A stretch of 64,000 nt of DNA from Corbicula japonica (taxonomy: Eukaryota; Mollusca; Bivalvia; Venerida; Cyrenidae): contig JAZAYU010000204.1 in assembly GCA_038501625.1 (NCBI GenBank), positions 498,001 to 562,000 of the forward strand, given 5' to 3'. The notes below the pieces were generated by a model. It made no database searches and was not told the DNA's origin. It saw nothing but the letters and a program-made list of their open reading frames with translations. Every line of letters starts with the position of its first letter. The first letter of the stretch is position 1. This document shows positions 42,375 to 53,700 of the stretch, piece by piece. A program made the position numbers and the translations under genes.

Positions 42375-42945
42375 GGAATCGGATATTCAATATCCAGCTG
42401 AAATTGAATCCACTGCCAGCAGTGAGTTGGGTATTTGTTCCACAATAACAGCGAATACCCTAATGACAGCGAATCCACTACCAGCAGTGAGTTGGGTATT
42501 CGCTTTAAACACATGGCGAATACCCTAATGAGATCGAATCCACTGCCAAGGGTGAGTTGGTTATTCGCTTTAGACAAACAGCGAATACCCTAATGTGTGC
42601 GAATTTGCTACCAGCAGCGAGTTGGGTATTCGCTATACACATTCAGCGAATATCGTAATGAGATCGAATCCACAGCCACCTGTGATTTGTTTAATCATTC
42701 TACACTGACAGCGAATACCCTAATGAGATCGAATCTACTGCCAGCTGTGAGTTGGGTATTCGTTCTTCACTGACAGCGAATACCCTAATGAGATCGAATC
42801 CACTGCCAGCAGTGAGTTGGTATTCGTTCTACACTGACAGCGAATACCCTAATGAGATCGAATCCACTGCCAGCAGTGAGTTGGGTATTCGCTTTACACA
42901 AAAAGCGAATACCCTAATGAGATCGAATCCACTGTCAAAATGTAA
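42375..42945. repeat. 65-bp minisatellite with a hairpin in each unit
   Basis: About nine units of roughly 65 bp containing GAATCCACTGCCAGCAGTGA and a mirrored pair GGGTATTCGC / GCGAATACCC separated by about 10-12 nt. No coding function. The 85- and 93-codon frames across it are repeat-derived. Confidence 0.92.
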
Positions 42946-43533
42946 AACACATATGTCGAGATCCCCCCCGCTTGATTGCTATGTAAGAGGAACTTTATTG
43001 TTCTCATACAGAACTCGTGCTTTAAAGACATAACATAAACAAGAGTCCGAAGGGAACTAAATCAGTGACCTTTTATCAACTTGTTAATGTATTTATGTTT
43101 ATTTCTCAGCGTAATAAGATATTTAAAATTAAAATAAAAAGAAATGGGAAAAGCGAGGTTACGCCGCATAGCAGCATGGTCACATAAACAACTTTTTTAC
43201 GTTTATGTGGCGATTTTCAACGGATACTCATGGTGACCATGCGCACTTGCAACACATAAAGCAGAAATTCATTTTACATGTATGTGGTGCAACTTTGCCT
43301 TATTGCCACATTAAGAGGATTAACTTAACCATTTATTTTAAATGTTAAAAAAAGCGTTCTATTACTTTAACAAAACATTATAATGACTATGTTGTTGTTG
43401 TTGCTGCTGCTGATGACGATGATTATGACACGTCCGTCCGTCTGTCACGAAATCCAGTCTTACATTTATTCATTAGTTTATGAAGATGTGTACCTGCTTA
43501 GTTATTTTAATTTTCGGATTTCAGTATAATTCT

Positions 43534-44022
43534 TACAGGGTTCATACAGATTTTGATTACCAAAATTCCATGATTTTTCCATGATTCGTCTCAGTTTTCC
43601 ATGATACAAGAAACACATACAGAACTTTACTTTGACTCATTTTGGATTGCTTTTTGTCGATAATTTTATGTTTAAAATTCAAAACACCGCATCACAGCAG
43701 ACAACGGCAGAATAACCGGAAATTAGGGTGTAGTAGTAAAATTCTCATTTTCGTACCCAAGCATGACTCGTACCCAGGCGCGATTCGTACCCAGCATTTA
43801 AAGTTGCGATTTATGTTTGAATTTAAGTTTTTCATTCATTTTTAATAGGTTGAAATCAAAATAGACATACAAATGTTTTTCCATTACACATACAACTTTT
43901 TGCATGATGTTTTCTTATTTTCCATGATTTTTGCATGATGACATTTTCCCTTAAATCTAAATTCCATGATTTTTCCAGAAAAATCTCATTTTCCATGATT
44001 TTTCCAGTTTGTACGAACCCTG
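43534..44022. mobile_element. MITE with CAGGGTTCRTAC ends
   Basis: Left end TTACAGGGTTCATACAG, right end TTTGTACGAACCCTGTAA, with many TTCCATGATTTTTCC repeats near both ends. About 490 bp; hAT-like ends by appearance, non-coding. Confidence 0.7.
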
Positions 44023-44879
44023 TAATGTAACAACAACATATGCCCTGTAAGATTCTTAGCTCATTTGAGCACAAAGGTCATATGTTTTTTCGTCTGTCGT
44101 TAACAACTGACTTTTCTTGAAACGTTTGAAATGACTTTAAAAGTGCACATTGTCAAAGGTACATGTCCGTTTGTCTGACAAAAAGCGAGAATACTCGTAT
44201 TTGTTACATCATACGACAATTCGATTTTCTGATTGTCCTAAACATATATTTCAGCCTTAAGTCGGGCCAAACGTCATTTTAAAAGTTTTTTTTTTTTTGC
44301 AGAAAGATCAATTGGTCTTGTGCACATTTAAATCGATCTTACTAAATCTGTATTAGAATTTATGTGTTGAAAAAAGGTTATTGACCATTATTGTACTAGT
44401 ATGTATGTTAATTGTTTTATAAGCCCCGGGTGTGCCTTTTATGCGATAGATTCCACATAAAGTAAAAGTTTTATAAATATTTGTTTTTTTTTAGTTTTTA
44501 GGCTCTGGGGTTACATTCACCGACTTATCCCACAACCATCGGAATTTTTCATGCAAAATCTTTTCAATTGTTCACTCCAAGTGCTTAATAAATGTTTGCG
44601 AAAGTAAAAATAAATGTATAAATATATAGGGCCATGGAATGACATGCAAGTCTCATGCACCTCTTTTACCCGTGCACAGTGTTATATTTAAGTTAAAGGC
44701 TTTTCTAAAGTCAATTTACCGGGCACCTTGTGTTTAGAATTCTCATTATGTCGTAAAAATCCTTAAAAATAGTACATTGTTTACAGATGAAAATTTATAG
44801 AATACCATATAAAAGCAGTGGATTCTTTTTACAAGACAATGGCAAAGTAATAACCAACGTTAAGTTTTCGTAATATAAG

Positions 44880-44965
44880 GACTGACAGACGACGAACGAA
44901 CAAAGCGATCCCTATGTACATGTATCGCCTTCTTCTTCGGAAGGGCGGCACAAAAACCATCACCC
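44880..44965. repeat. Interspersed repeat tail (ACGGACGGACG-type)
   Basis: GTTAAGTTTTCG, followed by GACGACGAACGAAC, GATCCCTATGTACATG and AAGGGCGGCACAAAAA. The same order is found at 63,490-63,582. Likely one end of a common dispersed element. Confidence 0.55.
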
Positions 44966-45069
44966 TAGACACTTTTTCCACGTGGTGTACCCCTTATCAG
45001 AAAAGGAAAATGACAATGAACACTTGTTTAACGTTTTGCTCCGTATATTAAAACATCAAACAATAAATG

Positions 45070-45075
45070 TTTAAT
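45070..45075 (-). promoter_or_regulatory. Possible poly(A) signal of gene B
   Basis: ATTAAA on the minus strand about 60 nt after the stop codon of exon M2. It is the nearest common variant of the signal; no AATAAA was seen close by. Confidence 0.35.
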
Positions 45076-45135
45076 CACAATAACAATTAACATGGCTATA
45101 TAACTCTTGTTATAAAGAAAGTCTGGAATGATTTT

Positions 45136-45219
45136 TTAGTTCACTGAATCACATTCTGTAGATTCTGGTGCGTATGGTATTATCCGGGAGTCCGGGTCTT
45201 TTGTGAACCACCACTTCAC
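45136..45219 (-). CDS. MOXD1-like: Gene B terminal exon M2
   Basis: 84 bp including stop, acceptor TACATTCATAG, phase 0, which matches exon L2. Encodes VKWWFTKDPDSRIIPYAPES and TECDSVN, then stop. In human MOXD1 the equivalent place reads EWSIQ... followed by a proline-rich piece and a cysteine, so position and style agree. Confidence 0.8.
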   Translation of the reverse strand: MKWWFTKDPDSRIIPYAPESTECDSVN

Positions 45220-47684
45220 CTATGAATGTATATTACATGTGTTAGAATCTTTAAAAACCACTATTACGTCTGTGAGTACAGTGTAAGTGATAATTCTGTT
45301 ATTGAGTCATATTACTTTTTAGTTTTTGTAATAGAGACATTACACACGTGTTACAAAAGGCAATGTCTTTGGAGAACCACCACTCGGCCTATAAGAACTC
45401 ATTGCCACTGTGTGGGTCACAATTAATGGAATGTTCCTATCATCACTGCACTTGCATAAATAAGAAAGAACCATATCAAAATCTCCTCTATATGCAAAGC
45501 GCATTCAAAAAAAATTTGCACAAATCAAATTTATTGATAATTTACATATGTTTAGATAAGTTTGAACAGTAAAAAAAGGTTTCATCACAAAATTACTCAA
45601 AATTCTATTTACAGCTTAACACAAAATATAAGTAACAAAAACGTCGATTTAAATTCCCACATGAATAGTATGAAACTGACACCAATATATGAAGTCAGTT
45701 TGTCTAACAAATGTATACGATTTGAGATATTTGTAAAAATGTGCTTGACATGAATTACCTGATCGCGTAAATGGATGCCTATAAAAATGCTGATGTATCT
45801 CTTCATAAATAAAAGTTCTTGAAAGGACCTCCTATTGTTATTATTGTTTAATATCATATTACTCATTTTGGAAGTTTAACTGTTGTCTCTTACAGATTGT
45901 GTATCGGCGTAAATTGAATTTTGGAGAATTTTTAAGTCCAGATATCTTTGATTACGTTTACGTTTTAATTTTTCTAGGCGTAGGCCAAATAAAGATACAT
46001 TTTAATAAAATTGATTTGGGCAAAGAGTTATTGAACTACGTTTGATGTTTTGACTATTTAAGCAGTTCAATGGCAACAGGGATCAAGCCATTAAAGAAGC
46101 AAACCTCAGTCTTACATATATAAAAAATGTGTTACGTATATGAGCATTTAACATCTTCATAAGAAAACTATTAGCAAATATCACAAATGTTACATTTCAC
46201 ATTGTCTCTAAAGATCATCCATTCTGCCTTTAGGCATACATTGTAGATTACATGTAATGGTTAATGCTAACATTGGCTTTCATATAATTCAAACAATACA
46301 GGTTTAACTTCGCTACTGAAAAAAGCTATTTCACAGTCAGAACTTCATGAAGATTAGATTTATAAACAAAAGAAAATAAATGGCAACGTTTATTCCTTCG
46401 CATTATTCGTAAAACTTATCTATAAACCCAAAAAGAAAAGTTTCTAAAATAATATTCTACAGCGCTCAGCATGCATGGTAATTAACCAATCTACAGTTGA
46501 TCGTTATGCTTGTTTCTTTGTTTTTAACGTGAATGGCTGGGGTTTAAGAATTAATCAAGGTTCATTGGGCGATCTTAACAATCTAAAGGCTGAATCTGTT
46601 TCTTTGTCTCTGTCATCGTATTCTTGCTGATTTGACTTCAGGGACACTGAGCTCTGTGAGTTTATTATGACTTATACATGCTATATGTTTGTGTGATTTC
46701 GCATGCAACATTGTCGGAATGATGGGTGGGTTGGAGATATTTCAACAAGACAAGTTTTACGTTTTTGTTCATTTTTGAATCATAGGGCAAGTGTGAGGTT
46801 CAACCTGGTTTAAATACCCAGTTGCAAATTGTTTTGTAGCTGAGCATTCCAAGGCGTTAACCATAAGGGTTCTTTTTCGTTTATGTTTGTGGTATCTATT
46901 TTCAAATCGATCTTTCAATTATTCATGCTTTTTTTCCTCTCTACCTGTTGGCTATTGGGGTATCTTTGGATGTGGCTATTGGGGTATCTTTGGATGTGGC
47001 TATTGGGGTATCTTTGGATGTGAGCGATCCCTATATCTATATTTAACATTTTTGGAGAGTCTTGACTGGGGCCAAGATGTATATTAAACTTTCATTGATT
47101 ATTTTAAAACCTTGGATAAATGGGAGCATATATTATTGCTGTCGAACCAAAACCCTAATTTCGCTATTGCGGATATAAAGAACGATACGGAAATTTAACC
47201 ACGGTAAACAACATGTCCTTTTAATGGGGATCTGAGCGCGTAGGGCGAGTACTGTAAAAATTAATACAACAATACTGCGATAAAAACACTTGCTCGAGCT
47301 AATTAATACAAGAACATGTACAGGTTAAAAATAGAGCCGGAATAAAGGATTTTCGTTCCGTTCACGGGTACTGAACTTATATATTATATTGCACAACAAT
47401 AACAAATCCATACGAGGGTCCCATGCCAGGTAAATGTTATAAAGTAGAGACCTACCCCATAAGGATTCGTTTCATTGTGTGAATTGTACAAACACATTTG
47501 TTGTACAGGAGCTTCTTTAAGCTGGCGTTTGAAAGTTTCTCGTTCAGTGCTGTTAGACCAATCGTAATGGTTCTCCATAAACGATTCGAAGAACGGCATC
47601 GGTGCACCTGCTGTAAGAAAGAACATAACATGGTTACATTCAAACACCAAATTAAGGATTAAATAAAGAGTTTATTAATATAAA

Positions 47685-47730
<46 letters not shown>

Positions 47731-50700
47731 AATTAAATATTCCAGTATGCCAAAAGTGTGCATGTTCTTGAAGTTGAAATCATGAGACACACGTTTTCCC
47801 AACAATATTCATAAGGAGAAAATATTTTAATTAATGTTAAAAACCTTTTTCATAATTTGTATTTAAAAAAGCAATACCTTTTGTTCGAATTACATAGTGT
47901 AAAACTTGGTTTTGGTTTAAAGCTAACAAAGTATGAGGAAATATAAAACTTTTTGTTTGAATTATATAGTGTAAAACGTGGTTTTGGTTTAAAGCTAACA
48001 TAGTGTGAGTAATAACAGCTATGACTTCTGTTAAGACATAGTATTGTCAACAAGTTGTAGTTAAAAGTACATCCCTTCGACTCTATTCAGAAGCGTAACA
48101 ATACAGAATTCGTACAGAATTCAGTAAATTTACTTGACGAAGTTTTGTATTTCACTGCTAACAATGAATGTAACGTTTCAGCCTTAGCATTTCTATAGCA
48201 GTTTAATACAGAAGACATCACTTTCTGTAATTCCCATGTTTAAAATGAGACTGTCCGAGTCCTCCTCCTTTGTTTAAGTAATTGTCAGTAATTTACCATA
48301 AGTTGTATTGAACTGCTGTTGATACACGGCGTCCATATATGGTAACGATGAACACGTCATGACTTCCAGTTTAGGGTAATGATACAAGAACGTCTCGCAC
48401 ATCTCATTCCGTGTTGACAGACCGCCCTAAAACAGAATAACACACATCATATTCCGTGTTGACAGACCGCCCTAAAACAGAATAACACACATCATATTCC
48501 GTGTTGACAGACCGCCCTAAAACAGAATAACACACATCATATTCCGTGTTGACAGACCGCCCTAAAACAGAATAACACACATCTCATTCCGTGTTGACAG
48601 ACCGCCCTAAAACAGAATAACACACATCTCATTCCGTGTTGACAGACCGCCCTAAAACAGAATAACACACATCATATTCCGTGTTGACAGACCGCCCTAA
48701 AACAGAATAACACACATCATATTCCGTGTTGACAGACCGCCCTAAAACAGAATAACACACATCATATTCCGTGTTGACAGACCGCCCTAAAACAGAATAA
48801 CACACATCTCATTCCGTGTTGACAGACCGCCCTAAAACAGAATAACACACATCTCATTCCGTGTTGACAGACCGCCCTAAAACAGAATAACACACATCTC
48901 ATTCCGTGTTGACAGACCGCCCTAAAACAGAATAACACACATCTCATTCCGTGTTGACAGACCATCCTAAAACATCTGTATTGACAGACCGTCTTAAAAC
49001 AGAATAACACACATCTCATTCTGTGTTGACAGACCTCCCTAAAACAAAATAACAAACATCTCATTCCGTGTTGACAGCCGTCCTAAAACAGAATAACACA
49101 CATCTCACTCCGTGTTGACAAACCGCCATAAAACTAAATTACACACATCTCATTCCGAGTTGACGGACCACCCTAAAACAAAATAACAATGTGTGTGAAG
49201 TTGGCTCTACGTTCGACGTTCGACATTCAAATTGCAGTTCGACGTTCGATTTCAAAACCAGTTCGACGTTCGACATTCCAAATGCACTTCGACGTTCGAC
49301 ATTCGAAACCAGTTCGACGTTCGACATTCAAAATGCAGTTCGACGTTCGACATTCAAAACCAGTTCGACGTTCGACATTCAAAATTCAGTTCGACGTTCG
49401 ACATTCAAAACCAGTTCGACGTTCGACATTCAAATACAGTTCGACGTTCGACATTCAAAACCAGTTCGACGTTCGACATTCAAAACCAGTTCGACGTTCG
49501 ACATTCAAAACCAGTTCGACGTTCGACATTCAAAATGCAGTTCGACGTTCGACATTCAAAACCAGTTCGACGTTTGACATTCAAAATGCAGTTCGATGTT
49601 CGACATTCAAAACCAGTTCGACGTTCGACATTCAAAATGCAGTTCGACGTTCGACGTTCAAAATGCAGTTCGACGTTCGACATTCAAAACCAGTTCGACT
49701 TTTGACATTCAAAATGCAGTTCGACGTTCGACATTCAAAACCAGTTCGACGTTCGACATTCAAAATGCAGTTCGACGTTCGACATTCAAAACCAGTTCGA
49801 CGTTCGACATTCAAAATGCAGTTCGACGTTCGATATTCAAAGCCAGTTCGACGTTCGACATTCAAAACCAGTTCGACGTTCGACATTCAAAATGCAGTTC
49901 GACGTTCGACATTCAAAACCAGTTCGACGTTCGACATTCAAAATGCAGTTCGACGTTCGACATTAAAACCAGTTCGACGTTCGACATTCAAAATGCAGTT
50001 CGACGTTCGATATTCAAAACCAGTTCGACGTTCGACATTCAAAATGCAGTTCGACGTTCGACATTCAAAATGCAGTTCGACGTTCGACATTCAAAACCAG
50101 TTCGACGTTCGACATTCAAAATGCAGTTCGACGTTCGACATTCAAAACCAGTTCGACGTTCGACATTCAAAATGCAGTTCGACGTTCGACATTCAAAACC
50201 AGTTCGACGTTCGACATTCAAAATGCAGTTCGACGTTCGACATTCAAAACCAGTTCGACGTTCGACATTCAAAACCAGTTCGACGTTCGACATTCAAAAT
50301 GCAGTTCGACGTTCGACATTCAAAACGCAGTTCGACGTTCGACATTCAAAATGCAGTTCGACGTTCGACATTCAAAACCAGTTCGACGTTCGACATTCAA
50401 AATGCAGTTCGACGTTCGACATTCAAAACCAGTTCGACGCTCGACATTCAAAACCAGTTCGACGTTCGACATTCAAAACCAGTTCGACGTTCGTCATTCA
50501 AAATGCAGTTCGACGTTCGACATTCAAAACCTGTTCGACGTTCGACATTCAAAATGCAGTTCGACGTTCGACATTCAAAACCAGTTCGACGTTCGACATT
50601 CAAAATGCAGTTCGACGTTCGACATTCAAAACCAGTTCGACGTTCGACATTCAAAACCAGTTCGACGTTCGACATTGAAAATGCAGTTCGACGTTCGACA

Positions 50701-53700
50701 TTCAAAACCAGTTCGACGTTCGACATTCAAAATGCAGTTCGACGTTCGACATTCAAAACCAGTTCGACGTTCGACATTCAAAACCAGTTCGAAGTTCGAC
50801 ATTCAAAATGCAGTTCGACGTTCGACATTCAAAACCAGTTCGACGTTCGACATTCAAAATTCAGTTCGACGTTCGACATTCAAAACCAGTTCGACGTTCG
50901 ACATTCAAAATGCAGTTCGACGTTCGACATTCGAAATGCAGTTCGACGTTCGACATTCAAAACCAATTCGACGTTCGACATTCAAAACCAATTCGACGTT
51001 CGACATTCAAAATGCAGTTCGACGTTCGGCATTCAAAACCAGTTCGACGTTCGCATTCAAAATGCAGTTCGACGTTCGACATTCAAAACCAGTTCGACAT
51101 TCGACATTCAAAATGCAGTTCGACGTTCGACATTTAAAACCAGTTCGACTTTCGACATTCAAAATGCAGTTCGACGTTCGACATTCAAAACCAGTTCGAC
51201 GTTCGACATTCAATATGCAGTTCCACGTTCGACATTCAAAACCAGTTCGACGTTCGACATTCAAAATTCAGATCGACGTTCGACATTCAAAATGCAGTTC
51301 GATGTTCGACATTCAAAACCAGATCGACGTTCGACATTCAAAATGCAGTTCGACGTTCGACATTCAAAATTTTATATGAGTAACTGATGTGTACCTTTAT
51401 TCCGAATGCAAGTGACTGTTTTTTAAACCAATTTGAAGGTATATGGTGCAGTTGCTTAAGAAGGGCCAATTTTACTTCGAAAATTCTTGGTTAAGTTTTA
51501 GTGACTGGAAATTATCCGCACTGATTTTTTTGACTCTGGAAGTTAGGTTCAGGCGATAGCCGGAAGTGATCCGGAATAGACCATGTTGGGGTGATCCGGA
51601 ACTACCCATTTTTAGTATTTTTATTGAAAATAACGCAATTTTACGTCTTATTCTAAAGTGACTAAGTGTTATATTTATTTCAAACGCAAATGCCTGTTTC
51701 TTTGACCATTTTGGATGATTATGTTAAAGTTGCTAAAGTATGACCAATTTTACCTTGTAAATACTTGGTTATCTTTGGGTGACCGGAAATTATTCGGACG
51801 TACTGTTTTTGACTAGGAAAGTAATGTTCAGGCGATGGCCGGAAGTGATCCGGAATAGACCATGTAAGGGTGATTCGGAACTACCCATTTTGTGGTTTTT
51901 AATTGAATTTAACGAAATTTCTTCATTTACCCAAACTTAAGTCTTTAGTAAATAATTTGTACCTGTACTCCGAATGCAAGTGACTATTTCTTTGACTATT
52001 TTGAAGAATTACGGAACAGTTGCTAAAGTAGGATCATTTTTCCTTACAACTGACTATTAGTTAACTTTTTATGACAAGAAATTATTCGAGCTAATTTATT
52101 GGACTCGGGAAGTAACGTTCAGACGATCGCCGGACGTAATCATGTAGGGGTTATCTGAACCATCTCATTGTTGTAATTTTTATTAAATTTAAAGCATTTC
52201 CTTCATTTAATCACATTTATCTTTTAGTAACTAATTTGAACCTGTATTCCGATTGCACGTGACTGTTCCATTGACCATTTTGGAGGACGATGGTAAAATT
52301 GTTAAAGTAGGCCCAATTTCACCCTGAAAATCTTTGATTATCGTTTAGTGACCGGAACATATTCGGGATTGATGTTTTTGACTTAGGCGGAAGTGATCCA
52401 GAATAAACGATGTTGGGATGAAACGGAACTGTCCAAACACATTTTTTATTAAACGATTTTTTCATATACTCGTGTATTTTATACCGGATGGGATAAACCA
52501 TGTTTAAGTACACGGAACGCAATCAAAACGCATCACTTAATACCTGAATGGATATATTTATGCAAGCTCTATTTTCTATGTCCGGCAGTAGCGAAACTTC
52601 TTTATAGGAATATGGTACAGTTGCTAAAGTAGGACCGATTTTAAGGTTTACTTTTAGTGATAGGAAGTCATTCTGACAATTTTTTGGACTCGGGAAGTAA
52701 CGTTCAGGCAAAAGTCAAAAGTCATCCGATATGGTGATCTGGAACTACCATAAATGGATTGGGACAAGTAATAAGCTTTGTTTATCATCGAATGAATATT
52801 AGTAATCTTCGTAGATGGGTTACTTTGTTAAATGTCGTGTTTTGTACATTCATTTAAATTTGTATGATTTTGTTTGTGAACGGCCCAGGTTGAATTTACG
52901 GACTAAAGAGCCCTGCTTTGTTAATTTATTTTTTGAATATAATTAAGTCCGATATTGATGATAATATATATGATGATTTCACATTTTTTGAGTTTAATCA
53001 AGGTCTACAGTGTTAAGAAACGTGTTTTTTGTGAAGTTCTGTCTGGTAATATAATTTTGTCAGCGTGCCCTTCATATGTTGCATTATAATTTTAAAGTTA
53101 TATTATTTAATTCGGCTTTTCGTCTACATCCTCGTCATATGTCTGCGATTAGAAACCTCGAGAGATACTGTGGTATCATTATATTGCATGCGGATTTAAT
53201 TTTCGCGTAATCCGCACTAGAAAACATGCGCGAAAGAAAGTCCAGTGAAATTTATCAATATGGATTATAAAATGATTTATGTCGGGGTTCAACTGTCTAA
53301 CATTCTGCATAACCTAAATATTTCGTTTAGTACTTTTGTTCTTTTTATATAAAAACTTCAGTTCATATGTCGGCCAATCAAAACAGACTAAACATTGTAA
53401 CCAATCGTATTAACCCCAGGACATCTTTGCTTTGTTGCTCAAACAATGAAGACGGAACACAAAACCTTCATTTGCTTGGCCGAAATATCATTTTCACTCA
53501 GTTTATATGTATGTAACATTATTGATGTTACAGTTTTGATAATGTTCTCTTTGCTTTTCATAAGGGTGTTGTTTTTTTTTCTCAGCCCAGATAAGTTAAA
53601 ATAATCAAAATGTTTATTTTACTTACAAGTTTATGGTATTTTAATAAATGCCCATTAATTTTATCAATCACACTAGCCTTTTGTTATTTTCATTAACAAG

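Noticed and set aside
48424..49190. Possible CRISPR-like array (regular units of about 45 bp)
   Set aside because: There are no unique spacers between conserved repeats; the whole unit repeats, and its sequence is an exon boundary in a eukaryotic gene.
49189..51387. A 732-codon plus frame and partner frames
   Set aside because: Foldback arm repeats; the 51-bp double unit keeps several frames open on both strands.
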